This document shows, one piece after another, positions 48,782 to 56,679 of a stretch of 64,000 bases of DNA. The notes under the pieces are model-generated. The model ran no database searches. It was not told where the DNA came from and was given only the letters and a program-made list of their open reading frames with translations. The stretch is from contig NZ_BSSV01000008.1 of assembly GCF_030161435.1 (NCBI RefSeq), positions 165,007 through 229,006 of the forward strand. The letters are read 5' to 3'. Source of the DNA: Thalassotalea loyana. GTDB taxonomy: Bacteria; Pseudomonadota; Gammaproteobacteria; Enterobacterales; Alteromonadaceae. Made by a program: the position numbers and the translations under genes. Position 1 is the first letter of the stretch, and each line of letters begins with the position of its first letter.

Positions 48782-49648
48782 TTACCAACCAATAAAAATA
48801 TAACAAAGAGCAAAAACAGGTGCAGTAGACGTTAAACTGTCGATGCGATCTAAAATCCCACCGTGTCCAGGTAGGATATTACCTGAATCTTTTACACCTG
48901 CTTGGCGCTTAAACATACTCTCGTTTAAGTCACCTAATACTGAAATTGTTGTGATAAGCATAGTCACTAAAAGCACTTGAGTGAATTGGGTTGAGTTCCA
49001 ACCTAAAACATACCCTACTGCGATAACGAGTAAACAAGCACTAACGACACCACCAAAAAAGCCTTCTAGCGTTTTACCAGGGCTTACGTTTGGCATTAAC
49101 TTGTGTTTACCAATCGACTTACCAACAAAATAAGCACCGATATCAGCACTCCATACGAGGCCAAATAAAAACATCATTAATTGTGCACCATGGTACGGGT
49201 CGGTTGCGTAATCAACACTGCGAATAATCATGAGCGCAAAGCCCGCTGGGACAAGTGTTAACCATCCAAAAATTCCACGAACACTGCGATGGCTTGACCA
49301 AAACGCGCTGCATTTAGGGTAAACAAAGGTGAGGAAAGCAGATAGAAGCCACCAGATTGACGCTAACCATAATACCAATTTAGCATCAGGGTGAATCGTC
49401 CCTTGAGCGGTCCAGAGTTGGTCGATCGGCATGAAATCAAACAGTAGGCCAAGCAATGCGACATTAGATAACGCAAACAATGCTCGTTTAACTTTAGACG
49501 TTATGCCCATTAACGGGCCCCATTCCCATGCCCCTAAGCCTATCAAGAGCAGGAGCAACCATGCAAAATTCTGCAATGACAAGTAAAAAATAGCTGCAAT
49601 TGCACAAGGTGCTAATACTACTGCAGTTAAAACGCGTTTAATTAACAA
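48782..49648 (-). CDS. cdsA: Phosphatidate cytidylyltransferase
   Basis: 288-residue inner-membrane enzyme with about eight membrane segments. It makes CDP-diacylglycerol from CTP and phosphatidic acid, the branch point to all phospholipids. The C-terminal family signature is clear: S-M-F-K-R-Q-A-G-V-K-D-S-G-N followed by LPGHGGILDRIDSL. It follows uppS by 18 bases in the conserved uppS-cdsA-dxr order. Confidence 0.96.
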   Translation of the reverse strand: MLIKRVLTAVVLAPCAIAAIFYLSLQNFAWLLLLLIGLGAWEWGPLMGITSKVKRALFALSNVALLGLLFDFMPIDQLWTAQGTIHPDAKLVLWLASIWWLLSAFLTFVYPKCSAFWSSHRSVRGIFGWLTLVPAGFALMIIRSVDYATDPYHGAQLMMFLFGLVWSADIGAYFVGKSIGKHKLMPNVSPGKTLEGFFGGVVSACLLVIAVGYVLGWNSTQFTQVLLVTMLITTISVLGDLNESMFKRQAGVKDSGNILPGHGGILDRIDSLTSTAPVFALCYIFIGW

Positions 49649-49666
49649 GGGTTAATCCTTTTCTTA

Positions 49667-50419
49667 TTATGTCTGTTTAACTTGATCACCGGTTTTACCG
49701 AATCGTCTCTCTCGCTGAGTAAACGCCTCTAACGCAAGGTTGAATTGGCTCTCATCGAAATCTGGCCACAATGTCTCGGTAAAATAGAACTCTGAATAAG
49801 CTGACTGCCATAGTAAAAAGTTACTAATACGGTAGTCACCACCGGTTCTTATCAGTAGATCAAGATCGGCAAACTCCGCCAACGATGTTTGTTGATCAAG
49901 AGTTTCCTCGGTAATATCATCTAGGCTCATTTCATTATTTTGAACCTTTTGTGCAAGTGATTTTGCCGCCTGAGTAATATCCCAACGACCACCGTAGTTT
50001 GCAGCTACGGACAATACCATGCCGGTATTTTCACACGTTAATTCTTCAGCTTTACTTATGTTTTTTTGTAGCTTTTCCGAAAAACGTGATTTATCGCCAA
50101 TCACTTTGAAGCGAATATCATTTTTGTGCAAGCGCTTAACTTCTTTAGTTAAGACATACATAAAGAGATCCATTAATACGGATACTTCTTTTTCTGGACG
50201 TTGCCAGTTTTCACTACTAAATGCAAATAAGGTTAACGCTTTAACACCAAGTTTACGAGCAGTTGTTACTGTTGAGCGAACACTCTCAACACCTGCTTTA
50301 TGGCCTGCGACTCTTTTGTTACCGCGCATTTGCGCCCAACGACCATTTCCATCCATGATAATAGCTACATGCTTGGGAATGATAAAACCTTGTTGTGTTG
50401 CGGCAGTATTTTCGCTCAC
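49667..50419 (-). CDS. uppS: Undecaprenyl diphosphate synthase (cis-prenyltransferase)
   Basis: 250 residues from the GTG at 50419. The frame is open further upstream to a TTG at 50437, but an AAGGAG Shine-Dalgarno lies exactly 5 bases before the GTG, which decides the start. The active-site motif [13 protein letters not shown] is near residues 17-29, with a conserved S-S-E-N-W-x-R-P in the middle and the [14 protein letters not shown] segment late. It makes the C55 carrier lipid for peptidoglycan and O-antigen. A terminator separates it from frr. Confidence 0.95.
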   Translation of the reverse strand: MSENTAATQQGFIIPKHVAIIMDGNGRWAQMRGNKRVAGHKAGVESVRSTVTTARKLGVKALTLFAFSSENWQRPEKEVSVLMDLFMYVLTKEVKRLHKNDIRFKVIGDKSRFSEKLQKNISKAEELTCENTGMVLSVAANYGGRWDITQAAKSLAQKVQNNEMSLDDITEETLDQQTSLAEFADLDLLIRTGGDYRISNFLLWQSAYSEFYFTETLWPDFDESQFNLALEAFTQRERRFGKTGDQVKQT

Positions 50420-50435
50420 GTTATCTCCTTCATAC

Positions 50436-50464
50436 AAAAACGCCGTAGTTATTATCTACGGCGT
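50436..50464 (-). terminator. Rho-independent terminator between frr and uppS
   Basis: ACGCCGTAG / CTACGGCGT, 9-bp stem with a 7-base loop; leftwards it runs into TTTTTG. It should partly separate pyrH-frr from the envelope gene cluster, and the last T of the run is about 16 bases before the uppS GTG. Confidence 0.85.
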
Positions 50465-50486
50465 AATTGAATAAGCAATGAAAACC

Positions 50487-51044
50487 TTAGATTTCCATTA
50501 ACTCCGCTTCTTTTTCGGCTAAAATTGCATCAACCTGCTTAACAAATGTGTCAGTGATCTTTTGGATCTCATCTTCAGCTTGGTGCATTTCATCATCACT
50601 AATCTCTTTTTCTTTGTTTAGTGACTTAATGTCAGAGTTGGCGTCACGACGAATGTTACGAATCGCAACTTTACCATTTTCTGCTTCACCTTTAACAACA
50701 CGAACAAGCTCTTTACGACGCTCTTCTGTTAATGGTGGTAAAGGAATACGAATTAACGTACCTTGAGATGCAGGGTTTAAGCCTAAATCAGACTTTAAGA
50801 TTGCCTTCTCAACAGCACCGATAAGACCTTTGTCGAAAACAGTAACCGCTAGAGTACGTGCGTCTGGCACTGAAACGTTACCTACTTGATTAAGTGGAGT
50901 GTCAACACCGTAATACTCAACAGTTACGTTATCTAATAACGAAGGGTGAGCACGACCTGTACGTACTTTATTTAAGTTCACTTTTAGCGCGTCTACGCTT
51001 TTGCCCATACGTTCATGAGCGTCTTGTTTAATTTCGTCAATCAC
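50487..51044 (-). CDS. frr: Ribosome recycling factor
   Basis: 185 residues, the standard length. It splits post-termination ribosomes with EF-G. The helical domain I carries [20 protein letters not shown] and the C-terminal helix has R-N-I-R-R-D-A-N. It follows pyrH by 65 bases and ends before a terminator. Confidence 0.97.
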   Translation of the reverse strand: MIDEIKQDAHERMGKSVDALKVNLNKVRTGRAHPSLLDNVTVEYYGVDTPLNQVGNVSVPDARTLAVTVFDKGLIGAVEKAILKSDLGLNPASQGTLIRIPLPPLTEERRKELVRVVKGEAENGKVAIRNIRRDANSDIKSLNKEKEISDDEMHQAEDEIQKITDTFVKQVDAILAEKEAELMEI

Positions 51045-51065
51045 AATAAATATCCTTGGTAATTC

Positions 51066-51083
51066 ACCTATACAAATATAGGT
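51066..51083. repeat. Short inverted repeat between pyrH and frr
   Basis: ACCTATA CAAA TATAGGT: a perfect 7-bp stem with a 4-base loop in the pyrH-frr gap. It has no T-run in the leftward direction, so it is more likely an mRNA hairpin or processing site than a terminator. Confidence 0.6.
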
Positions 51084-51109
51084 TATCTCACTTAATAATT
51101 GTTTTTAAT

Positions 51110-51847
51110 TTAAATATTCTCTGAGTGATCGATAGTTGTACCTTCGTCTTCACCCATAATTACATTCTTTAATGCGCCAGGTTTGTTCATGTTGAAAACA
51201 CGAATTGGCATAGAGTGGTCACGAGCTAGCGTAAATGCAGCTAAGTCCATAACCTTTAATTCTTTGTCTAACACTTCAGTGTAAGTTAAGTGTTGGTATA
51301 ACTCGGCGTCTGGATTTTTTACTGGGTCATCAGAGTAGATACCATCAACTTTTGTCGCTTTTAATACCGCATCTGCTTCAATTTCAATACCACGTAAACA
51401 CGCTGCAGAGTCTGTTGTGAAGAACGGGTTACCTGTACCAGCACTAAAAATAACGACGCGGCCAGACTTTAATAAGCTAATTGCTTCAGCCCAGTTGTAA
51501 GTATCACATACACCCGCTAAATCAATTGCCGACATTAAACGTGCGTTTACAAAAGCGCGATGAAGAGCATCACGCATAGCTAAACCGTTCATTACAGTTG
51601 CCAACATACCCATTTGGTCACCAACAACTCGGTTCATACCCGCATCAGCAAGACCAGCACCACGGAATAAGTTACCACCACCGATAACAAGTCCCACTTG
51701 AATACCCATTTCCACAAGTTCTTTAATCTCTTGTGCCATACGATCTAAGATCTTTGGATCAATACCAAAGCCTTCATCGCCCATTAAGGCTTCACCACTA
51801 AGTTTTAAAAGAATTCTACGATAAACAGGTTTTGGGTTGGTGCTCAT
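51110..51847 (-). CDS. pyrH: UMP kinase
   Basis: 245 residues of the amino-acid-kinase fold, specific to bacteria. It phosphorylates UMP and is regulated by GTP and UTP. Marks: [19 protein letters not shown] at the N-terminus, [12 protein letters not shown], and the [13 protein letters not shown] segment. In most gammaproteobacteria rpsB and tsf lie immediately upstream; here there is instead a 360-base gap and then divergent genes. Confidence 0.97.
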   Translation of the reverse strand: MSTNPKPVYRRILLKLSGEALMGDEGFGIDPKILDRMAQEIKELVEMGIQVGLVIGGGNLFRGAGLADAGMNRVVGDQMGMLATVMNGLAMRDALHRAFVNARLMSAIDLAGVCDTYNWAEAISLLKSGRVVIFSAGTGNPFFTTDSAACLRGIEIEADAVLKATKVDGIYSDDPVKNPDAELYQHLTYTEVLDKELKVMDLAAFTLARDHSMPIRVFNMNKPGALKNVIMGEDEGTTIDHSENI

Positions 51848-52207
51848 ATTTTTTTCCTATAGATGAAAGTTAGCCATTAAGGCCTAACTTAGGCCGCCGA
51901 TATTCTACTCGTTTTTTTTAACTATCTAAAGGTTAATGTAAAAATAAGTGGTTGTTCGGTTTAAAAATAGCCGAAATCATCATTTTTTAAAGAAATATTT
52001 ACTCAAATAATCCACTAAATATGCTGAACGACAAGTAATTTAGCCACTTGCTATCAATTCAGACAACTTTTATGAAAGCACCCAAGAATAAAGAAAACCT
52101 CGCTCTAACCAGTAATTATCTGACAATTAACTAAAAAATCTGTGGAACTATTATCCGGTGGTTTGTCAAAGAACTATTACAGTTAAAAACAACGCAAAAG
52201 GATTGAT
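51848..52207. other. Intergenic region between pyrH and a divergent dsbA-like gene
   Basis: This 360-base AT-rich region contains no gene I can support, and no remnant of tsf is recognisable. Close to pyrH stands a short inverted repeat, GGCCTAA C TTAGGCC (51881-51895). A possible leftward -10 (TAGAAT, about 51899-51909) lies behind it, without a good -35. The rightward gene must also start within it; an AAAAGGA Shine-Dalgarno precedes its ATG. Confidence 0.45.
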
Positions 52208-52834
52208 ATGCGCACACTTATCGCTTTACTTTTTTGTCTTGCATTACCCACCCTTCCTGTTGAAGCAGCAAAATTTACGGAGGGTGATTATTATGTAACA
52301 TTGGCAAGTGAGCCGTCGAAGAAAATGGAAATCACAGAATATTTCTCTTTTTACTGCCCGGCTTGCTTTAAACAAGAGCCATTCATGAACGAACTAAAAG
52401 CAAGTATGCCCGAGGGTGCTGTATTTAGAAAAAATCATGTTGACGGAATGCCGAAACGAGATATGTCGGTTGAACATAGTTTGACTAAAGCACTTGTGAC
52501 AGCTCAACACCTAAAATCTGAGGATAAATTAGTACCTGCAATCTTCAATTACATTCACGTAAAAGGAGCAGATTTTAGTAATGACAATGACATTAGAAAC
52601 TTGTTTTTACGAAATGGCGTAAGTGCAAAAGACTTCGATAAAGCTTTTGCAAGCTTCAGCGTAAATGTTAAAGCAAAACAAATGCAAAAAAACACTCAAG
52701 CTATTCGTGCACAAGGACATCGCGCGGTGCCAACATTAATTATCAATAACAAATATAAGCCGGTACTCGATAACATAAAATCATATGACGAATACAAGGA
52801 ACTTGTGTTATTTTTGTTAAATAAGACTGCCTAA
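52208..52834 (+). CDS. DsbA-like periplasmic thiol:disulfide oxidoreductase
   Basis: 208 residues with a Sec signal peptide (cleavage near V-E-A-A). The thioredoxin-fold active site is C50-P-A-C53, preceded by E-Y-F-S-F-Y as in DsbA, and the cis-proline loop is A-V-P-T near residue 175. The dithiol CPAC differs from the CPHC of classical DsbA; family members with other central dipeptides include DsbA variants. It probably introduces or shuffles disulfides in exported proteins. It has its own Shine-Dalgarno (AAAGGA) and begins the rightward string of small genes. Confidence 0.88.
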   Translation: MRTLIALLFCLALPTLPVEAAKFTEGDYYVTLASEPSKKMEITEYFSFYCPACFKQEPFMNELKASMPEGAVFRKNHVDGMPKRDMSVEHSLTKALVTAQHLKSEDKLVPAIFNYIHVKGADFSNDNDIRNLFLRNGVSAKDFDKAFASFSVNVKAKQMQKNTQAIRAQGHRAVPTLIINNKYKPVLDNIKSYDEYKELVLFLLNKTA

Positions 52835-52872
52835 CAGTAGGTATTTAGCCATTTATAAAACAAGGAGTTATC

Positions 52873-53079
52873 ATGTCTAAAAGTTGGAAATGTCCAAAGT
52901 GTGACTGCACAGATTACGAAACCGATACTATTGCGACAACGGGCAGTGGCTGGTCAAAAATATTTGATATGCAAAATCGTAAATTTACTGCGGTTATTTG
53001 CTCAAACTGTACCTATACCGAGTTTTACCGTGGCAGTACGAGTACGTTAGGTAATGTGTTTGATTTATTCACAAATTAA
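52873..53079 (+). CDS. Small zinc-ribbon protein
   Basis: 68 residues with two Cys pairs, C-P-K-C near the N-terminus and C-S-N-C after about 35 residues, forming one zinc ribbon. A C-D-C motif lies next to the first pair. The pattern K-C-P-K-C ... F-T-A-V-I-C-S-N-C-x-Y-T-E-F resembles the small nucleic-acid-binding-type zinc ribbon family formerly called DUF2082; the assignment is by resemblance only. It has an AAGGAG Shine-Dalgarno. Function unknown. Confidence 0.75.
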   Translation: MSKSWKCPKCDCTDYETDTIATTGSGWSKIFDMQNRKFTAVICSNCTYTEFYRGSTSTLGNVFDLFTN

Positions 53080-53087
53080 ATGAATTA

Positions 53088-53116
53088 GCTCCACGATTGT
53101 TTTGTCAACGTGGAGC
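53088..53116 (+). terminator. Hairpin, possible weak terminator
   Basis: GCTCCACG (53088-53095) pairs with CGTGGAGC (53109-53116), with an inner TTG/CAA extension across a bulged A. The following CTTTCT is only partly T-rich, so termination may be incomplete before the GNAT gene. Confidence 0.55.
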
Positions 53117-53146
53117 CTTTCTAAGAAAATTAACCAAGGAAGTTAG

Positions 53147-53707
53147 GTGACAATCCCTGTTTTACAAACACCAAGATTAATACTTGAACCGTTGACTCAT
53201 GACGATAGTCACGAGCTTTTTCGCATTTTTTCTGATCCATTGGTTATCGAGTATTACGATATTGATCAATTCAGTAGCCCAGAGCAAGCAACCCAGTTAA
53301 TTGATTTTTTCAATAAAAGATATAAAGACAAAATAGGCATTCGTTGGTCAATTCGTATAAAGGAAACCTATGAATTTATTGGTACCTGTGGATTTAACGC
53401 CTGGAATGCCAAAATGAAAAATGCAGGTATTGGTTATGAGCTCGCCTCAAACCAGTGGGGCCAAGGTTACGCGACTGAGGCACTAACTGAAATTCTCGAT
53501 AAGGGATTATCAGGTGAACTTCCACTTGGTGAATTGTATCGAGTACAAGCCGATACCATGCTTGGCAATCATGCTTCTCAGGCCGTCTTATTAAAGCTTG
53601 GTTTTAAAGAGGAAGGAACACGTAGAAGCGGTGGATTTTGGAAAGGCGCTTTCCATGATTTAAAGTGCTTTGGCTTAATCAAGCCTGAGTTCCATCAACG
53701 AACTTAG
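53147..53707 (+). CDS. GNAT N-acetyltransferase (RimJ/RimL type)
   Basis: 186 residues from a GTG start with an AAGGA Shine-Dalgarno 6 bases before it. It opens V-L-Q-T-P-R-L-I-L-E-P-L, typical of the RimJ/RimL branch, has G-I-G-Y-E-L-A-S-N-Q-W-G-Q-G-Y-A-T-E-A as the acetyl-CoA loop, and ends with a G-T-R-R-S-G-G-F-W-K-G-A-F-H-D segment. Relatives acetylate ribosomal protein N-termini, antibiotics or free amino compounds. The substrate is not indicated. 7 bases before the next start. Confidence 0.85.
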   Translation: MTIPVLQTPRLILEPLTHDDSHELFRIFSDPLVIEYYDIDQFSSPEQATQLIDFFNKRYKDKIGIRWSIRIKETYEFIGTCGFNAWNAKMKNAGIGYELASNQWGQGYATEALTEILDKGLSGELPLGELYRVQADTMLGNHASQAVLLKLGFKEEGTRRSGGFWKGAFHDLKCFGLIKPEFHQRT

Positions 53708-53714
53708 CTTGTCG

Positions 53715-54053
53715 ATGAGTCATTTACCCAACAAAATCTCCTTGTCCAAGCGTTTATGGAACACAATTGCTTCTATTTTTTTAATCGGCTACGGTGGTTA
53801 TGGCATCATTAACAATGACTTATACATACCCGGCAAAAGAAATGGTGGCATTCACCTAACAGATACGCCTGCGATCATGATGTACGGTGCGTTTATTTGT
53901 GGCGTGTTAGTTATGTTATCGACGATAATTGATCATTACGATGAACGCGATAACGAGCACAAATATAAACAGTTTGCCAAAATACTGAAGTTTTGTGGAT
54001 GGAGTCTTTTTGGTTTTGCGCTGTTTTTTAACTTATTAGGTAGACATTCATAG
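53715..54053 (+). CDS. Small membrane protein of unknown function
   Basis: 112 residues from the ATG at 53715; an in-frame TTG two codons earlier is the alternative. There are three hydrophobic stretches (about 14-28, 55-73 and 90-108), interrupted by a polar loop (PGKRNGGIHLTDTPA) and the acidic stretch D-H-Y-D-E-R-D-N-E-H. No cysteine motif or known domain is seen. It sits between two accessory genes with very short gaps, so it is likely part of the same transcript. Function unknown. Confidence 0.6.
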   Translation: MSHLPNKISLSKRLWNTIASIFLIGYGGYGIINNDLYIPGKRNGGIHLTDTPAIMMYGAFICGVLVMLSTIIDHYDERDNEHKYKQFAKILKFCGWSLFGFALFFNLLGRHS

Positions 54054-54062
54054 AGCTAGTTG

Positions 54063-54368
54063 ATGAAAAAGATTTACTCAAACGAGAATAACTTTCTCGT
54101 TCACAATGTTAAAAACATGGTTGAAGCCCAAGGCATCGAGGTATTTATTAAGAATGAGTTTGCTCAAGGTGCCGTGGGCGATATTTCTGCGTTTGATGCT
54201 TGGCCCGAACTCTGGGTAGTCGATGATGCTGACTTTGAAAGAGCAACAAATATTATCGAAGCTTCACAAAAAAATACCTATTCATCTGACTGGATCTGTA
54301 ACAATTGCCAAGAGGTTAACGACGCCTCCTTTGATATTTGTTGGCAATGTCAGGAAGAAAATAACTAG
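54063..54368 (+). CDS. DUF2007-type domain fused to a RanBP2-type zinc finger
   Basis: 101 residues. Residues about 1-68 match the DUF2007 (putative signal-transducing) fold: K-I-Y-S-N-E-N-N-F-L-V-H-N-V-K-N-M-V-E-A-Q-G-I written in family style, with P-E-L-W-V-V-D-D-A-D-F-E-R-A at its end. The C-terminus fits the RanBP2 zinc-finger consensus exactly: W-x-C-x2-C-x3-N-x6-C-x2-C. DUF2007 domains have no established activity, and RanBP2 fingers typically bind single-stranded RNA or ubiquitin in eukaryotes. The start at 54063 (ATG) is preferred over a TTG one codon earlier. Confidence 0.78.
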   Translation: MKKIYSNENNFLVHNVKNMVEAQGIEVFIKNEFAQGAVGDISAFDAWPELWVVDDADFERATNIIEASQKNTYSSDWICNNCQEVNDASFDICWQCQEENN

Positions 54369-54374
54369 ATACAC

Positions 54375-54881
54375 ATGCAATTTGAGTTACTTAACTATCA
54401 TCACGACGCTAAGCTTCTTGCCTTTGAACTTGCCAATAAGCAATGGTTTGAATCACTAATAGAAGCTAGGCCTAATACATTTTATTCACTTGAAGGTATC
54501 GAAGAACACATCAAGCAGTTAGATGTTATGCATAAATTAGGTAAATCACGCAGTTATGTAGTACTTCAAGAAGATGAAATTGTCGCTCGCGCAAATCTAA
54601 AAGATATTTCGCAAGGATCGGCAGCCGTCGGTTATCGTGTCGCGCATCAAAAAACCTCTATGGGTCTCGGTAAGCATTGTTTATCCCATCTAATATCTAC
54701 TGCTAAAGAGTCGTTAATGTTAAGTAGATTACATGCCCAGGTACTCGACAACAACCCAGCTTCATTGCATCTGCTTCAAAGAGCAGGCTTTGTTAAAACA
54801 CGTACAATTCAAGACTTTCTCAGTATCAACAACCAGCGATATAGCTGTCACGAGCTTTCATACAATCTAACAAACGATTAA
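54375..54881 (+). CDS. GNAT N-acetyltransferase
   Basis: 168 residues. The acetyl-CoA-binding region is V-G-Y-R-V-A-H-Q-K-T-S-M-G-L-G-K-H, followed by the conserved N-P-A-S-L-H-L-L-Q-R-A-G-F near the C-terminus. It opens F-E-L-L-N-Y-H-H-D-A. Substrate unknown. It begins 6 bases after the DUF2007-zinc-finger gene, which suggests they are expressed together; an acetyltransferase with a zinc-finger partner might target RNA-associated proteins, but that is speculation. Confidence 0.82.
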   Translation: MQFELLNYHHDAKLLAFELANKQWFESLIEARPNTFYSLEGIEEHIKQLDVMHKLGKSRSYVVLQEDEIVARANLKDISQGSAAVGYRVAHQKTSMGLGKHCLSHLISTAKESLMLSRLHAQVLDNNPASLHLLQRAGFVKTRTIQDFLSINNQRYSCHELSYNLTND

Positions 54882-54895
54882 GACATGGACCCACA

Positions 54896-55258
54896 ATGAT
54901 AGCCAAACTAAAGCAGCACCTTGTCAAACTCCTCATTGGACTCATTGTGATATCGGCAGCCATATATCACCTGAGTTTCTATGTATTGCCGAGTATTAGC
55001 GTAGAGAACAACTCTGGAGTAACCATTACAACAGCTCATGTTTATTTACCTGCAAGTCGCTTAGACTATGGCCAACTAGCGCCCAATCAAAAAAGCACCT
55101 TGCATTACATGCTTAAACAACCCGATGGTCAATATGGCTTTGCCTTTATGCTCTCAAACGATACCCTGCTTGAAGGCACCTGTGGCTATGTCACCAATAA
55201 CGAAGTGCATAAACGAGTAACAATCACAGTGAACAAGAATCGCGTTGTGTGCAAATAA
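54896..55258 (+). CDS. Single-pass membrane-anchored protein of unknown function
   Basis: 120 residues. One N-terminal hydrophobic segment (about 11-31) anchors a small polar domain expected in the periplasm. That domain is beta-rich by appearance (S-G-V-T-I-T-T-A-H-V-Y-L) and has two cysteines, in T-C-G-Y and at the C-terminal V-C-K, which could pair. No family is recognised. Near its start lies a basic stretch (K-L-K-Q-H) on the cytoplasmic side. It is 14 bases after the GNAT gene. Confidence 0.6.
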   Translation: MIAKLKQHLVKLLIGLIVISAAIYHLSFYVLPSISVENNSGVTITTAHVYLPASRLDYGQLAPNQKSTLHYMLKQPDGQYGFAFMLSNDTLLEGTCGYVTNNEVHKRVTITVNKNRVVCK

Positions 55259-55340
55259 CCCAAATCGCATTGCGTAATCACGCGAGAAAATTTACCCTAT
55301 TTGGCATGATTAACGGACGCAAGGAATCAACACTCAGTCA

Positions 55341-55631
55341 ATGGAAGCATTAAGAGAACTCATTGCCCTACTTTTATTTATCTGTTCAACGGTTTTACTC
55401 ATTGTACTATTCAACAACACGTTTGATTGGATTCAATTGGTCATAATCTTTTCAGGATTTCTACTGGCATATTTTATATGGCCAAGTAAGCGGAAGAATC
55501 AGAGAAAGCGTGAAAATGCGCTACTTGATATCTTAGAAATCATTGTTGAATTACCAATTGAATTACTATTTTGGCCATTTAGGGTATTGTGGCGAGTTAT
55601 TCGCCGAGCTGATAACATATTGGATATCTGA
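55341..55631 (+). CDS. Small inner-membrane protein of unknown function
   Basis: 96 residues, with two hydrophobic segments at about 8-26 and 29-47. A strongly basic stretch (S-K-R-K-N-Q-R-K-R-E) follows, then an amphipathic C-terminal helix rich in Leu, Ile and Trp (E-L-L-F-W-P-F-R-V-L-W-R-V-I-R-R). The C-terminal part probably lies along the inner face of the membrane. No domain is recognised. Its stop codon TGA overlaps a TGAGG that can pair with a downstream CCTCA (see the hairpin at 55629). Confidence 0.6.
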   Translation: MEALRELIALLLFICSTVLLIVLFNNTFDWIQLVIIFSGFLLAYFIWPSKRKNQRKRENALLDILEIIVELPIELLFWPFRVLWRVIRRADNILDI

Positions 55632-55668
55632 GGTTCGCCACTCGGGCCTCATCACACTAATTTGAGGC
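55629..55668 (+). promoter_or_regulatory. Alternative hairpins around the LysE-type gene's ribosome-binding site
   Basis: CCTCA (55647-55651) can pair either with the upstream TGAGG (55629-55633), which includes the stop codon of the preceding gene, or, as GCCTCA, with TGAGGC (55663-55668), which contains the Shine-Dalgarno of the gene starting at 55675. The two pairings exclude each other. This could couple translation of the two genes. Confidence 0.5.
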
Positions 55669-55674
55669 GAAAAT

Positions 55675-56313
55675 ATGGATATTCAAAATTTGCTAACATT
55701 TGTTGCAGTTGCAACATTACTCGTTATCTCCCCTGGCCCTAATGGTCTGTTAATAACGAAAACTGTTGCATCATCAGGTGTTAAATCAGCATTCGCCAAT
55801 ATTTGGGGCTTTGTTGCAGCGTTCTACCTCCATGGCACACTATCTCTGCTCGGTATATCCGTTATTTTGCTTCAATCTGCACAAGCCTTTTTCTTGCTAA
55901 AGATAGTGGGCGCAGCTTACTTGATATGGATTGGTGTCAACGCTATTATCAACGCACTTAGCACTAGTAACTCACCTCAAATTAGTAACGAGCAATCTCG
56001 TCATAGTACTCCAAGCTTTAAACGATCTTTTCTAGAAGGCTTTCTAACAAATGCGTTGAACCCAAAGGTATCGATGTTCTATCTAGCTGCTTTCCCACAG
56101 TTCATTACGTTGGGTGAAAGCACGCTAACAGCATATACGCTTATATCTGCTCATGCATTGGTAAACATTGTTTGGTTCACAATGATGATTTTTGCGTTAA
56201 CTCAGATAAAGTCACTTACGACAACCCCTAAATTCAAAAGATGGTTAGATTCATTAACCGGTGTAGTATTTATCGGGTTTGGTGCTAAGCTTGCGCTTAT
56301 GAAAAGCGAATAA
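55675..56313 (+). CDS. LysE-family amino-acid exporter
   Basis: 212 residues with about six membrane segments. The N-terminal family motif is S-P-G-P-N-G-L-L-I-T-K in the first helix, and a second conserved region is F-L-E-G-F-L-T-N-A-L-N-P-K-V-S-M-F. Members export amino acids or amino-acid-like metabolites such as homoserine lactones. The substrate here is undetermined. A GAGG Shine-Dalgarno lies in the hairpin directly upstream. Confidence 0.88.
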   Translation: MDIQNLLTFVAVATLLVISPGPNGLLITKTVASSGVKSAFANIWGFVAAFYLHGTLSLLGISVILLQSAQAFFLLKIVGAAYLIWIGVNAIINALSTSNSPQISNEQSRHSTPSFKRSFLEGFLTNALNPKVSMFYLAAFPQFITLGESTLTAYTLISAHALVNIVWFTMMIFALTQIKSLTTTPKFKRWLDSLTGVVFIGFGAKLALMKSE

Positions 56314-56359
56314 ATATAGTCACTTAAAAAAACTAAACTGACTCAAGGAAGATACGTCA

Positions 56360-56629
56360 ATGCCAACAGAAATGTTATTAACTTGGTTGCTATATTTTGG
56401 CCTCATCGCTGTTATTCTATTCGGGCAATGGTATGCCATCAAACAAGGCCACCTGACTGTAGCAACAGTAAGTCGCAAAAAGCGATTATTGTGGGCGATT
56501 ATCATCTCAGCAATTATAGGGCTTAGTTACTTCGATAACGGCAATGCGCTTAATATAGCACTCAGCGTTGCAGCAGGTTACTACATTTATTTTCACAAAA
56601 CTTTCTATTCATTCAAAACGAGAGAATGA
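56360..56629 (+). CDS. Small membrane protein of unknown function
   Basis: 89 residues with three hydrophobic segments (about 6-25, 43-58 and 63-80) joined by a basic loop (S-R-K-K-R). An AAGGAAG Shine-Dalgarno lies upstream. Nothing beyond a small integral membrane protein can be said; it ends the rightward string before a convergent junction. Confidence 0.55.
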   Translation: MPTEMLLTWLLYFGLIAVILFGQWYAIKQGHLTVATVSRKKRLLWAIIISAIIGLSYFDNGNALNIALSVAAGYYIYFHKTFYSFKTRE

Positions 56630-56636
56630 TGCGTTA

Positions 56637-56657
56637 CGCGGATATCGAATATCCGCG
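56637..56657. repeat. Inverted repeat at the convergent junction
   Basis: CGCGGATAT CGA ATATCCGCG: 9-bp perfect stem with a 3-base loop, 8 bases after the end of the rightward gene. There is no T-run in either direction. It is GC-rich by local standards and may act as a terminator core or transcript-end protector. Confidence 0.65.
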
Positions 56658-56679
56658 CCATCAACACTAAGCGGTGTGA

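Noticed and set aside
50019..50474. Rightward open frame of 151 codons opposite uppS
   Set aside because: Antisense to uppS and running into the frr-uppS terminator; no protein features.
52208..56629. Genomic island of phage or transposon origin
   Set aside because: No integrase, transposase, tRNA target, direct repeats or phage genes are visible at either end.
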